Shown: positions 17,392 through 26,039, counted from the first letter of the stretch. The stretch: DNA of 64,000 nucleotides from Fen-330 sp050008465 (GCA_050008465.1 JBEKMO010000014.1:11962-75961), one strand, 5' to 3'. The notes: a model not told the origin generated them from the letters alone. Numbers and translations are program-made.

Positions 17392-18784
17392 ATGATTCGA
17401 AAAACCGGGGTTCCGGTTCCGGCCAGCATCGTCGTACTGCTGATGTCGGAAAAGGTGCTCCTGACGTTCTGCTAGGTTCTGGCGGGGTAACCTGATTCTG
17501 GAGGTTGCCCCGTCGACATACCTGCTGTACGACGGCGGCCTGGCCCGCATCGTAGTGGTCGTGCTTGCCAGCGTGGTTTACCTTCACCTGCTCGATCTGT
17601 ACGCGGAGATCCGGAGCGTCTCCCCTGTGGCGCTGGTGCTGGAGATCCTGCAAGCGATCGGTGTGGCCTTCATTGTGGAAGCGCTGCTATCCTACGCCGA
17701 CCAGAACTGGCGCCTGCCGTTGTGCGTCATGATATGGGGCAGCGTACTGGCGCTGGTCACGCTGTCCGCCTGGCGCCTGACTTACTGGCACATCTTTCTG
17801 CGGGCGTTCGCGAAGGAACGAATCCTGTTTGTGGGGATCAACCCGGTGGTGGAGAAGGTCTACGAGGAGTTTGCCAAGCGCCCCGAACTGGGGTACACGA
17901 ACCTGGGGTACGTGGACGATTACCGCGAGCCGGGCAGTCCGCTGAACGGCGCGAAGGTGCTGGGGCCGCTGAAGAGCCTGCCCGAGATCGCCGCGTCGAC
18001 CGAGCCAGACCGGATTGTGGTGGGCATGACCGAGCGGCGCTCCCGGATGCCGGTGCAGGACCTGCTCGATCGGCGGTTTTCCGGCATCCCGATCGAAGAC
18101 GCCGCGACGACTCATGAGGACGCCTGCAAGAGGATCTGCACCAGGGAACTGCGGCCGGCCCAGCTCATCTTCTCCGGGGAGATGGGGCCGAGGCACGGCA
18201 TGGTTGTGCTGCAATGGTTCTACTCGGCGGCGCTGGCCTTTGCGAGCGCCCTGGTTGTGCTGCCGGCGATGGCGCTGGCTGGGCTAGCCATGAAGTTGTC
18301 CGCGCGGGGCCCGGCGCTGTTCCGGCAGGCTCGCGTGGGACGGAATGGCAAGGTGTTCACCCTTTACAAGTTTCGTTCCATATACACCAATGCCGAGGCC
18401 GGAACGGGCGCCGTGCGGGCCAGCAAGGACGATCCGCGGGTGACCCCCGTGGGCCGCTGGCTGCGCCGCACGCGGATCGACGAATTGCCGCAACTCTGGA
18501 ACGTGCTGCAAGGGGACATGTCGGTTGTGGGGCCGCGCCCGGAATGGCCGGAGTTTGTCAAGGTGCTGGCCGAGAAGATCCCGTACTACCGCCAGCGGCA
18601 CTGCGTCAAGCCAGGCATCACGGGTTGGGTGCAGATCCACCACGAGTACGGCGATTCGGTCGAGGATACGATCGCCAAGCTGGAGTACGACCTGTACTAC
18701 ATCAAGCACATTTCGCCGACGCCGGACATCTACATCCTGTTCCAGACCTTGAAGACGGTGCTGACGTCTCGCGGGGCACAGTGA
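17392..18784 (+). pseudogene. Exopolysaccharide polyprenyl-phosphate sugar transferase with broken 5' end
   Basis: The downstream part (in frame from GTG 17555 to 18784) is a WcaJ/EpsL-type transferase. It has membrane helices (VVVVLASVVYLHLLDLY and following), a CoA-binding-like domain (ERILFVGINPVVEKVYEE) and a C-terminal catalytic domain with KLSARGPALFRQARVGRNGK, FRSI, RTRIDELPQLWNVLQGDMSVVGPRPEWPEFV and KPGITGWVQ. The expected first helix is upstream in another frame: MIRKTGVPVPASIVVLLMSE from ATG 17392, ending at TAG 17473. VLAG, TAA 17488, then LILEVAPSTYLLYDGG follows one frame over. One substitution and one extra base explain it. Either the gene is broken, or an error exists, or a shortened form starts at 17555. 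Confidence 0.75.
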
Positions 18785-18880
18785 AGAAGCCCGCAGCGAT
18801 CCGCTAGCAGCCGAGCATTTCTCCCGCAACGTTTGGCCCCTTGCGTGCATCAGCTTGGTGTGACCGTAGGGGTGGACAGT

Positions 18881-18970
18881 ATGTTTGTAGCCGGGATCCT
18901 CGCGATGTTGGTGATATTTAGCCTTCTGCTGGCAATGGTTTCCTCGCCGCCGAAGCTGGGGAGAAAGTGA
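18881..18970 (+). CDS. Possible tiny membrane peptide
   Basis: A 29-codon frame starts at ATG 18881 behind AGGGGTGGACAGT and reads one hydrophobic helix (MFVAGILAMLVIFSLLLAMV) then SSPPKLGRK. Its layout, one helix with a basic end, is that of small membrane peptides, and it lies downstream of the sugar transferase on the same strand. Chance cannot be excluded at this length. I see no homologue. Confidence 0.3.
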   Translation: MFVAGILAMLVIFSLLLAMVSSPPKLGRK

Positions 18971-19043
18971 CATCCGGACACACGCGTGGGCGAATTTAGC
19001 CACGCCGGGCGGGTGTAATTCTTACATGGGTGGCATGTAGAGA

Positions 19044-19068
19044 GGGCAGGGCTGGAGCCCTAGCCTAT
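19044..19068 (+). repeat. Dispersed palindrome, family A
   Basis: GGGCAGGGCTGGAGCCCTAGCC followed by TATT matches the GGACAAGGCTGGAGCC family found at 24156, 33125 and 61104. It lies at the end of the aminotransferase gene (stop at 19065) and slightly overlaps it. It could help end transcription of the minus-strand operon. Confidence 0.6.
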
Positions 19069-20087
19069 TCGAAGGCTTCCTTGAACTTCGCCATGTCCGC
19101 TTCGGCGCCGATTGAGACCCGTAGCATGTTGTCCAGGGGCGGGAACGGCCGGCCCACGGCGACGTTCTTGCGGGCCAGCAGCGCCGCCATCCGGCGGGCA
19201 TCTCCGACATCAATCATGACGAAGTTGGCGTGAGGCTCGATGTAGCGCAGGTTCCTCTTGCGCAGCCAGTCGCAGAAGTCGCGCCGGATGCGGATGAGCC
19301 TGGCCCGCCGCTGGGGGATGAGGGTGGCGGCGTCGGCCAGGGCCGCCTCGACGGCGCGCGCGCTGAGGATGGAGATGACGTTGTTGCGGAAAGGCCGGAT
19401 CTGGCGCATCAGCTCGGGCTTGCCGCAGGCGAAGCCGACGCGCAGGCCGGCCATGCCGTAGATCTTGGAGAAGGTTCGCGTCACGATGACGTTGCGGCCT
19501 TCCCGAACCCAGGCGAGTGCGCTGCGGGAGTCGCAGTCCTCGACGAAATGCAGGTAGGCCTCGTCGATCAGGGCGACGGTGTTGCGCGGGAGGTTGGAGA
19601 CCAGCCAGGCCAGATCCTCCTGGGGGGTGAGTGAAGAGGTCGGGTTGTTGGGATTGCAGAGATAGATGAGGCCGCCGCCAGCGCGGTCGGCTTCGGCCGC
19701 CATGCGCTTGACGTCGGCGGCGTAGGAGGGGGTCAAGGGGACGGTGAGAGTGGGACGCCCGAGGGCCTGGGCAATTTCGGCGGGCGCCTCAAAGGTCGGA
19801 AGACAGGCGATCAGGGGGCGGGTGGCCGAGGTGAAGACCAGGACCGCCAGGTTGAGCACCTCGGTGGAGCCGGCGCCGACGACGACTTGTTCGGGCTCGA
19901 GGCGCTCGCTGCGGGCCACTGCGGCGTAGAAGTCGCGGAAGGCCTGGAAATGATAGCGCCAAGCCTGGCCGGCGGTCTGGGCGATTGCCTGGAGGGCCGG
20001 CTGGGGAGGCCCATCCGGGTTCTCGTTGGCGTTGAGCCAGACGGTGCCGGGCGGCCAGGTCCGTCCGGCCAAGGCGCGCTGGGCCAA
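19065..20087 (-). CDS. Histidinol-phosphate aminotransferase-like PLP enzyme, with Tat signal upstream of first standard start
   Basis: From TTG 20087 the product is 340 residues: a class I/II aminotransferase with NENPDGPP, AGSTEVLNL, CNPNNPTSS, LIDEAYLHF and RTFSKIYGMAGLRVGF, whose lysine binds PLP. This fits HisC and its side-chain relatives. The same frame continues upstream to the frr stop and reads T-T-R-R-T-F-S-T-Q-F-A-W-L-T-A-G-L-A-A-S-P-E, a textbook twin-arginine signal. It has no ATG, GTG or TTG; its first codon is ACG at 20159, ten bases after a GGAG. The enzyme was probably exported in ancestors and may start at ACG, or its start codon has mutated. It is last in the rpsB-tsf-pyrH-frr run. 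Confidence 0.82.
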   Translation of the reverse strand: MAQRALAGRTWPPGTVWLNANENPDGPPQPALQAIAQTAGQAWRYHFQAFRDFYAAVARSERLEPEQVVVGAGSTEVLNLAVLVFTSATRPLIACLPTFEAPAEIAQALGRPTLTVPLTPSYAADVKRMAAEADRAGGGLIYLCNPNNPTSSLTPQEDLAWLVSNLPRNTVALIDEAYLHFVEDCDSRSALAWVREGRNVIVTRTFSKIYGMAGLRVGFACGKPELMRQIRPFRNNVISILSARAVEAALADAATLIPQRRARLIRIRRDFCDWLRKRNLRYIEPHANFVMIDVGDARRMAALLARKNVAVGRPFPPLDNMLRVSIGAEADMAKFKEAFE

Positions 20088-20160
20088 GACAATCTCGGGA
20101 GAGGCCGCGAGACCGGCGGTGAGCCAGGCGAATTGGGTGGAAAACGTCCGGCGTGTCGTG

Positions 20161-20763
20161 TTATTTGAGCTCCAGGACTTCCTTTTCTTTGACTTTGGCG
20201 GCCTGATCGAGCTTCTGCATGCAGGCGTCGGTCAGCTTCTGGACCTCGTCGTGGGCGCGGCGGTCGTCGTCCTCGCTGATCAGCTTGTCCTTGAGGAGTT
20301 TTTTCAGCGCCTCATTGGCGTCGCGGCGAATGTTACGAATGCTCACGCGGTGGTCTTCGGCGACGCCGTGGAGATGTCTGACAAGTTCCTTCCGCCGTTC
20401 GGCAGTCAGCGCTGGGATGGGCACCCGGATGAGCTTGCCGTCGTTGGACGGGTTCAAGCCCAGGTCGGAGCTGCGGATGGCCTTTTCGATAGCGCCGATC
20501 TGGGAGACGTCCCAGGGCTGGACCGTGATCAGGGAAGGCTCGGGCACGTGCAGCGTCGCAATCTGGTTCAGCGGAGTGGGGGTGCCGTAGTAGTCCACCT
20601 TGACCGGGTCCAGAAGGCTCACCGAAGCGCGGCCGGTGCGGATCACCGCCAAGGCGTGCTGGAGGTCACCGAGGACCTTCTCCATGCGCACCCTGGCGTG
20701 CGCTTCTACTTCTGTCACGGACTTGAACGTCTGCGTAATGGCTTCATCGTGTCCTGGTTTCAT
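20161..20763 (-). CDS. frr: Ribosome recycling factor
   Basis: This 200-residue protein is RRF: LQHALAVIRTGRASVSLLDPVKVDYYGTPTPLNQIATLHV and the end DACMQKLDQAAKVKEKEVLELK are conserved. It releases ribosomes after termination together with EF-G. The N-terminus is about 14 residues longer than the usual 185. It follows pyrH by 47 bases in the standard rpsB-tsf-pyrH-frr order. Its last codons overlap nothing, but the aminotransferase Tat region begins one base after its TAA. Confidence 0.96.
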   Translation of the reverse strand: MKPGHDEAITQTFKSVTEVEAHARVRMEKVLGDLQHALAVIRTGRASVSLLDPVKVDYYGTPTPLNQIATLHVPEPSLITVQPWDVSQIGAIEKAIRSSDLGLNPSNDGKLIRVPIPALTAERRKELVRHLHGVAEDHRVSIRNIRRDANEALKKLLKDKLISEDDDRRAHDEVQKLTDACMQKLDQAAKVKEKEVLELK

Positions 20764-20809
20764 AGAACGTTCCTAAAGTCCGATCCTCGCATGGGAGCGG
20801 GTGTGGTGT

Positions 20810-21517
20810 CTACCGGATGAGGGTTCCCGTGGGCTCTCCCAGGGCGACGCGCATGATGTTGCCCGGCACGTTGAGGTTGAAGACCACCATGGGGAGCTGA
20901 TTCTCGCGGCACATCGCGACCGCGGTACCGTCCAGGACGGCGAGGGCCTTGGAGAGCACCTCGACGTAGGAGATCTCGGGAAACAGCACGGCATCGGGGT
21001 ACTTCAGGGGGTCCTTGTCGTAAACGCCGTCGACGCGGGTGCCTTTGGCGATGACCTGGGCGCGGATTTCAAGCGCGCGGAGCGCGGCGGCGGTGTCTGT
21101 GGAGAAGTAGGGATTGGAAGTGCCGGCGGCGAAGATGACAACACGGCCTTTCTCAAGGTGGCGGATGGCGCGGCGGCGAATGTAAGGCTCGGCGACCTGG
21201 CGCATCTCGATGGCGGTCATGACGCGGGTCTGGACGGCCTGCTGCTCGAGGGCATCCTGCAAGGCGAGCGCGTTGATGACGGTGGCCAACATGCCCATGT
21301 GATCGCCGGTTACCCGGTCCATGTTCTTAGCCGCCGCGGCCACCCCGCGGAAGAAGTTTCCGCCACCGACCACCAGGCCGAGTTGGACGCCGGCGCGGGC
21401 TACCGCGGCGATTTCGGCGGCCAGCACGCGCACACGGTCCGCGTCGATGCCGAAAGGGACCGCGCCGGCCAGCGCCTGGCCGCTGAGCTTCAGCAGGATG
21501 CGATCATAGCTGGGCAC
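20810..21517 (-). CDS. pyrH: UMP kinase
   Basis: A 235-residue product starts at GTG 21517 (VPSYDRILLKLSGQAL), 12 bases after the tsf stop. A longer reading frame that continues upstream through tsf in another frame is spurious. Motifs are LKLSGQAL, GLVVGGGNFFRG, DHMGMLATVINALAL, FAAGTSNPYFSTDTAAALRA and GVYDKDP, all typical of bacterial hexameric UMP kinase. It makes UDP for pyrimidine nucleotide synthesis, with GTP and UTP as usual effectors. Confidence 0.95.
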   Translation of the reverse strand: MPSYDRILLKLSGQALAGAVPFGIDADRVRVLAAEIAAVARAGVQLGLVVGGGNFFRGVAAAAKNMDRVTGDHMGMLATVINALALQDALEQQAVQTRVMTAIEMRQVAEPYIRRRAIRHLEKGRVVIFAAGTSNPYFSTDTAAALRALEIRAQVIAKGTRVDGVYDKDPLKYPDAVLFPEISYVEVLSKALAVLDGTAVAMCRENQLPMVVFNLNVPGNIMRVALGEPTGTLIR

Positions 21518-21528
21518 GGGGAATCCGT

Positions 21529-22155
21529 TCAGGCGCCGGAGGGCCCGCCGGCCTCGTCGCGATCGCCGAGCTTGAAGCGGGAGAAGCGCGAGACAGTGAT
21601 GTTCTCGCCGGTTTTGGCGATTTTGGTGGCGATCAACTGGCCGAGGGTGAGCGTGTTGTCCTTGATGAAGGGCTGCTCGTAGAGGCAAACCTCCTCGTAG
21701 AACTTGCTCAAGCGACCCTCGACGATCTTGTCGACAATCTTCTCGGGCTTGCCTTCGGCCAGAGCGCGGTCGCGCTGGACCTTGCGCTCCTGGTCGAGCA
21801 CGGACGGGGTGACGTCTTCCTTGCGGATGAAGCGGGGGTCGGCCGCGGCGATCTGCATGGCGATGTCGTGGACCAGATGAGCGAACTCGCCGGTGCGGGC
21901 CACGAAGTCCGACTCGCAGTTGACTTCCACCAGGACGCCCAGTTGAGAGCCGGGGTGGATGTAGCTGCCGACGAGTCCCTGTTTGGTGGCGCGCGAGGCC
22001 TTCCTGGCAGCCGAAGCGATGCCGCGCTTGCGGAGGACGATTTCGGCCTGGGCCAAATCTCCCTGGGCATCCTGCAAGGCGCTCTTGCATTCCATCATGC
22101 CGGCGCCGGTGCGCTCGCGCAGTTGCTTGACTAGTTGTGCGGTGATGTCCGCCAT
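21529..22155 (-). CDS. tsf: Elongation factor Ts, short form
   Basis: This 208-residue protein begins MADITAQLVKQLRERTGAGMMECKSALQDAQGD, the near-universal EF-Ts start, and contains VEVNCESDFVARTGEF. It exchanges GDP on EF-Tu. At 208 residues it is the short form with one core subdomain reduced, as in Thermus and cyanobacteria, and ends GDRDEAGGPSGA. It sits between rpsB and pyrH. Confidence 0.95.
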   Translation of the reverse strand: MADITAQLVKQLRERTGAGMMECKSALQDAQGDLAQAEIVLRKRGIASAARKASRATKQGLVGSYIHPGSQLGVLVEVNCESDFVARTGEFAHLVHDIAMQIAAADPRFIRKEDVTPSVLDQERKVQRDRALAEGKPEKIVDKIVEGRLSKFYEEVCLYEQPFIKDNTLTLGQLIATKIAKTGENITVSRFSRFKLGDRDEAGGPSGA

Positions 22156-22187
22156 TTTGTCCTACCTGTTCCTGAAATCGACGTTGA

Positions 22188-22207
22188 GGCAGGCGAAAGC
22201 GCCTGCC
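22188..22207. repeat. Palindrome between rpsB and tsf
   Basis: GGCAGGC at 22188 and GCCTGCC ending at 22207 form a nearly perfect hairpin (GGCAGGCGAAAGCGCCTGCC) in the 56-base gap between two cotranscribed genes. It could tune tsf expression by processing or partial termination, or belong to the dispersed repeats, since CCCAC follows. Confidence 0.5.
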
Positions 22208-22211
22208 CCAC

Positions 22212-23108
22212 TTACGGCTTCTCTTCCCGCGCCGGGAAGTCCTCGGTGATCTCGGAGCCGGGACCTTTGTGGGGCAGGGATGCCGAGGGCAGATCCTCGT
22301 CGGGCAGGCTCTCGGACATCAGTTGCGCGGCGTAGCGCGGGTCGACGTACTGGGTATACTCGGGAATCTCCTCGATCGGGGTCTCGTCGGCGACGATCTT
22401 CTCGGCGGTGAACTCCTGCTCGGTCGCCAGGGCGCGTCCTTCAATGACGGCATCGGCGATCTTGCTGGAGAAGAGCCGGATGGCGCGCAGGGCGTCGTCG
22501 TTGCCCGCAATGGGGTAATCGACCTGGTCGGGGTCGCAGTTGGTGTCCACCACGGCGACCACCGGGATACCGAGCTTGCGCGCTTCGCGGACGGCGATCT
22601 CTTCCTTATTGGAGTCGATCACGAAAAGGTAATCGGGCAGGCCGGGCATCTCCTTGATGCCGGCCAGGTTCTGCTGGAGGTGCTTGCGCTCGCGCTCGAG
22701 CCGGGTGATTTCCTTCTTGGAGCGGCCCTGATAGCCGGCCTCGGTGGCCAGCGCGTCCAGGTCCTTGAGGCGCTTGATGGAGCGCTGAATGGTGACGTGG
22801 TTGGTCAACAGGCCACCCAGCCAGCGCTGATTGACGTAAAACATCTGGCAGCGGGTAGCCTCCTCGGAGACGGCTTCCTGGGCCTGGCGCTTGGTGCCGA
22901 CGAAGAGGACGTTCTTGCCCTGGGAAGCCATCTCGCCGACGAAGCGCATCGCCTCCTTGAACAGCTTCAGGGTTTTCTGCAGATCGATGATGTAAATCCC
23001 GTTGCGTTCGCCGAAGATATACTCTTTCATCTTCGGATTCCAGCGCTTGGTCTGGTGCCCGAAGTGAACGCCCGCTTCGAGCAATTCTTTCATGGAAATT
23101 GACGGCAA
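22212..23108 (-). CDS. rpsB: 30S ribosomal protein S2
   Basis: This 298-residue protein is S2: MKELLEAGVHFGHQTKRWNPKMKEYIFGERNGIYIIDLQKT and WLGGLLTNHVTIQRSI. The start is TTG 23108, which gives the N-terminus M-P-S-I-S-M-K matching the family start (MATVSM in E. coli), behind AGGAGG four bases upstream; ATG 23093 is an alternative. The acidic C-terminal tail (DLPSASLPHKGPGSEITEDFPAREEKP) is longer than in E. coli. It is the first gene of rpsB-tsf-pyrH-frr. Confidence 0.95.
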   Translation of the reverse strand: MPSISMKELLEAGVHFGHQTKRWNPKMKEYIFGERNGIYIIDLQKTLKLFKEAMRFVGEMASQGKNVLFVGTKRQAQEAVSEEATRCQMFYVNQRWLGGLLTNHVTIQRSIKRLKDLDALATEAGYQGRSKKEITRLERERKHLQQNLAGIKEMPGLPDYLFVIDSNKEEIAVREARKLGIPVVAVVDTNCDPDQVDYPIAGNDDALRAIRLFSSKIADAVIEGRALATEQEFTAEKIVADETPIEEIPEYTQYVDPRYAAQLMSESLPDEDLPSASLPHKGPGSEITEDFPAREEKP

Positions 23109-23142
23109 ACTACCTCCTGTTTGTGAATTACCGGTTTACCCA

Positions 23143-23179
23143 CCGGGCACGCGGTCCGAAGCGAGATTTGCGTGCCCGG
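23143..23179 (-). promoter_or_regulatory. Hairpin in the rpsB leader, candidate autoregulatory element
   Basis: CCGGGCACGC (23143-23152) and GCGTGCCCGG (23170-23179) make a perfect ten-base stem with a 17-base loop. It is about 35 bases upstream of the rpsB start, on the transcript side, between rpsI and rpsB. In many bacteria ribosomal protein S2 represses its own mRNA through a leader structure. That link here is inference; it could also end rplM-rpsI transcription, though no U-run follows. Confidence 0.5.
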
Positions 23180-23215
23180 AGAGAAGGAAAGGACAACCAC
23201 AGCGGCCAGCGCTCA

Positions 23216-23611
23216 TTACCGCTTGGAGAACTGGAACCGCTTGCGCGCGCCCTTCTGGCCGTACTTCTTGCGCTCATGCTTGCGGGGGTCGCGCGTCAAG
23301 AGACCGAGCTGCTTCAGCTTGGGGCGCAGCTCGAGGTTAAACTGAACCAGGGCGCGGGCGATACCCAGCCGCGCCGCCCCGGCCTGTCCGACAACACCGC
23401 CGCCATCGGTCAGGATCAGTACATCGAACCGTTCGGCGGTTTCGGTGGCGAGCAGCGGCTGGCGTACCACGGCGCGGCACGCCTCGGTGACGAAATAGTG
23501 CTCGAAAGCCCGGCCGTTAACGGAAATTTGCCCTTTGCCAGGCCGCAAAAAAACACGGGCCACGGAGGTCTTCCTCCGGCCCGTTCCTAAATGCTGTACA
23601 GGTGCTGCCAC
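23216..23611 (-). CDS. rpsI: 30S ribosomal protein S9
   Basis: This 131-residue protein is S9: GTGRRKTSVARVFLRPGKG at the N-terminus, GVVGQAGAARLGIARALV in the middle and the end ERKKYGQKGARKRFQFSKR. The C-terminal SKR tail reaches the ribosomal P site. It follows rplM by 23 bases in the standard rplM-rpsI order. Confidence 0.96.
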   Translation of the reverse strand: MAAPVQHLGTGRRKTSVARVFLRPGKGQISVNGRAFEHYFVTEACRAVVRQPLLATETAERFDVLILTDGGGVVGQAGAARLGIARALVQFNLELRPKLKQLGLLTRDPRKHERKKYGQKGARKRFQFSKR

Positions 23612-23634
23612 TCAGAGTCCTCTCTTGCCTCTCC

Positions 23635-24069
23635 TCACTTGGCCACGGACAAGGCCACCGGCTTCTGGGCCTGGTGGGGATGCTTGTCGCCCGGGTACAC
23701 TCGCAACTTGCGGATCATGTGCTTGCCGAGCTTGGTCTTCGGAAGCATGCCCGCGACGGCCTCATAAACCAAGTTCGCCGGCCGCACGGCGCGCAGTTTC
23801 CTGGCACTCACCGACACCAGCCCACCCGGGTAGCCACTGTGCCGGCGGTAGACCTTTTGGTCCTCTTTTCGGCCCGTCAGGCGCACCTTGGCGGCGTTGA
23901 CCACGATGACGTGGTCGCCCGTATCCAGGAAAGGGGAGAAAATCGGTTTGTGCTTTCCCATCAGGAGCATCGCAGCCTGGCTGGCTACCCGCCCGAGCGA
24001 CTCGCTCTGGGCATCCAGTACATGCCAGGCCCGGGTGATGTCCTTGGGAGATGGAAACTCTGTATTCAT
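23635..24069 (-). CDS. rplM: 50S ribosomal protein L13
   Basis: This 144-residue protein is L13: WHVLDAQSESLGRVASQAAMLLMGKHKP, GDHVIVVNAAKVRLTGRKEDQKVYRRHSGYPGG and MLPKTKLGKHMIRKLRVYPGDKHPHQAQKP. It binds 23S rRNA early in assembly and is the first gene of the pair with rpsI. The start has AAAGGAG, although 16 bases upstream. Confidence 0.96.
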   Translation of the reverse strand: MNTEFPSPKDITRAWHVLDAQSESLGRVASQAAMLLMGKHKPIFSPFLDTGDHVIVVNAAKVRLTGRKEDQKVYRRHSGYPGGLVSVSARKLRAVRPANLVYEAVAGMLPKTKLGKHMIRKLRVYPGDKHPHQAQKPVALSVAK

Positions 24070-24106
24070 GGACAGACTCGTCCGCTCCTTTGCATTCGAA
24101 ACTCTT

Positions 24107-24136
24107 AGGTTAGCGAAGCGAGCAGGGCTGTGTCAA
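24107..24136 (-). promoter_or_regulatory. Probable promoter of rplM-rpsI
   Basis: On the minus strand TTGACA (24136-24131) is a perfect -35 box and TAACCT (24112-24107) a moderate -10 box, with 18 bases between. Transcription would start about 30 bases before the rplM start at 24069. This is sequence inference only. Confidence 0.55.
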
Positions 24137-24155
24137 ACCGGTGGGGACCGGAGGG

Positions 24156-24180
24156 GGACAAGGCTGGAGGCTTGTCCTAC
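24156..24180 (+). repeat. Dispersed palindrome, family A
   Basis: GGACAAGGCTGGAGGC then TTGTCCTAC is a near-perfect palindrome of family A. It lies between the end of the hybrid kinase gene (stop at 24177) and the rplM promoter, and touches that stop. Confidence 0.65.
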
Positions 24181-25922
24181 GTACGGTTGTCGAGGATGGT
24201 GCGGACTTTGTGCGCGAGGGCGGCGGGGGTGAAGGGTTTCTTGAGCAGCGCGGTTTGGGGGCAGCGGGCCACGGCTGCGTCTTCGGTATAGCCCGAGATG
24301 AAGAGCACTTTCATGTCCGGGCGGGCAGGGGCCAGACGGTCGGCCAATTCCCGGCCGCTCATGCGCGGCATCACTACGTCGGTGAGCAGCAGGTCGATCT
24401 TGCCGGGGTGGCGCCGGGAGTGCTCGAGGGCCTCTTCGGGCCGAGAAGCCTGGAGTACGACATATCCGTGCTGAGAGAGCACTTCGTGCACCAGTTTGCG
24501 GACCGCGTCCTCATCTTCCACCAGCAGTATGGTCTCGGTGCCGCGCTCGTCGGAGACGGCAGGGGAGGGTTGCCGCGGCGGCTCGGGGAGGTCCTCGACG
24601 CGGGGCAGATAGATGCTGATGGTGGCGCCTTGGCCGGGCTGGCTGGCGACCAGGATTTCGCCCGCGCTGCGCTTGACGATGGCGTAGACCGTGGACATGC
24701 CGAGGCCCGTTCCCTTGCCGTGTTCCTTGGTGGTAAAGAAGGGCTCGAACATGTGGACCTTGGTGTCGTCGTCAATGCCCTGGCCGGTGTCGGCCACCGA
24801 CAGCAACACATAGGGACCGGGCGATAGGGCGGGGTGGGCCAGATCATGCTCGGGGCGGATCTCGAGGTTGGCGGTGCGGATGGTGATCCGGCCGCCGGCG
24901 AGCATAGCATCGCGGGCGTTCACCACCAGGTTCAGGATCACCTGCTCGATCTGTGCAGGGTCGGCTCGTATCTTGCCCAGCTCGGAGCTCAGCTCGGCGA
25001 CCAATTCGATGTCCTCGCCAATGACCCGGCGCAACATGCGATCCATCTTGGACACGGCGGAGGTGAGGTCCAGGACGACCGGCCGGGCAACCTGGTGGCG
25101 GCTGAAAGTCAGTAGCTGGCTGGTGAGCGCGGAAGCCCGTTCGACCGTGCGAAGGATCTCCTCAACGCTGGCCCGCGGCGCTTCGGCAGTTCCAATCTCA
25201 TCCAAGAGCATGTAGCCGTAGCCGGTGATGACGGTCAGGAGATTGTTGAAGTCGTGCGCGACGCCGCCGGCCAGGCGGCCGACCGCCTCCATTTTCTGAG
25301 ATTGGCGGAGCCGCTCTTCCAGTAGGCTTCGCTCGCTCGCGTCGGCCGCGAGGGCGATGAAGCCGGTGGGAGCGCCAGAGGGTCCGCGGAGCGGAGCGGT
25401 CCACATGCTGATGGTGACCGAGGAGCCGTCCTTCCTGCGTTGAGTCACTTCGAGCCCGTTCATCCTCAAGCCCCGCTTGCCGCGCTCAATCCGATCCTGG
25501 AAGACCCCGAGATCGCGATCCTCGATGAGCGGCAGCCGCCGGCCGAGCGCCTCTTGCTGACTCCATCCGAACATGCGTTCGGCGGCGGGGTTCCAGCTTG
25601 TGACGTTGCCTTCCAGATCGAAGGCGAAGATCGCCAGCGGGGAAGCGTGGATGATAGTTCCGAGGGCCTCGTTGGCCTGGCGCAGAGCCTCGTGCGCGGT
25701 CTGCAACGATTCCTCGGCACGCTTGCGCCCGGTGATATCCGCCATCACGCCGCGCCAGAGCAGTCCCCAGGCGGCCAGCATCAGCGCCACGGCGGCGGCC
25801 GCCAGAGCGACGGGGGCGCGCGCGTCGGGCGCAAGCTGGACGCACCAGAAGAACGCAAACAGCGCCAGCGTTGCGCTCAAGGCGATCAAGAAGGACTGTA
25901 GTCCGAATTTTGTCCGCAGCAT
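24177..25922 (-). CDS. Hybrid sensor histidine kinase with PAS and receiver domains
   Basis: This 581-residue protein has two N-terminal helices (SFLIALSATLALFAFFW and VALAAAAVALMLAAWGLLW) with hardly any periplasmic part, so sensing is probably by the PAS domain (about 85-205, ASPLAIFAFDLEGNVTSWN). HisKA has the phosphoacceptor His in LAGGVAHDFNNLL. The ATPase domain has NLVVNARDAM, DTGQGI and GTGLGMSTV. The receiver (about 462-580) has LLVEDEDAVRKL and phosphoacceptor Asp in LLLTDVVMP. A separate phosphotransfer protein or regulator must receive the signal; none is adjacent. Confidence 0.9.
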   Translation of the reverse strand: MLRTKFGLQSFLIALSATLALFAFFWCVQLAPDARAPVALAAAAVALMLAAWGLLWRGVMADITGRKRAEESLQTAHEALRQANEALGTIIHASPLAIFAFDLEGNVTSWNPAAERMFGWSQQEALGRRLPLIEDRDLGVFQDRIERGKRGLRMNGLEVTQRRKDGSSVTISMWTAPLRGPSGAPTGFIALAADASERSLLEERLRQSQKMEAVGRLAGGVAHDFNNLLTVITGYGYMLLDEIGTAEAPRASVEEILRTVERASALTSQLLTFSRHQVARPVVLDLTSAVSKMDRMLRRVIGEDIELVAELSSELGKIRADPAQIEQVILNLVVNARDAMLAGGRITIRTANLEIRPEHDLAHPALSPGPYVLLSVADTGQGIDDDTKVHMFEPFFTTKEHGKGTGLGMSTVYAIVKRSAGEILVASQPGQGATISIYLPRVEDLPEPPRQPSPAVSDERGTETILLVEDEDAVRKLVHEVLSQHGYVVLQASRPEEALEHSRRHPGKIDLLLTDVVMPRMSGRELADRLAPARPDMKVLFISGYTEDAAVARCPQTALLKKPFTPAALAHKVRTILDNRT

Positions 25923-26039
25923 GCAGAGTACAGCGCGCGCCGGTACGAATTCGGGCGCCTCAAATAGTATAGGGCTTGTGGGCGTGGCGGCGCAGCAGTC
26001 TCGGGCGCATCCGGCATGCAGCCAGGACCAGGCTGAGCC

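Noticed and set aside
20810..22090. 426-codon frame covering pyrH and extending through tsf
   Set aside because: Only the part from GTG 21517 resembles UMP kinase; the front is tsf read in the wrong frame.
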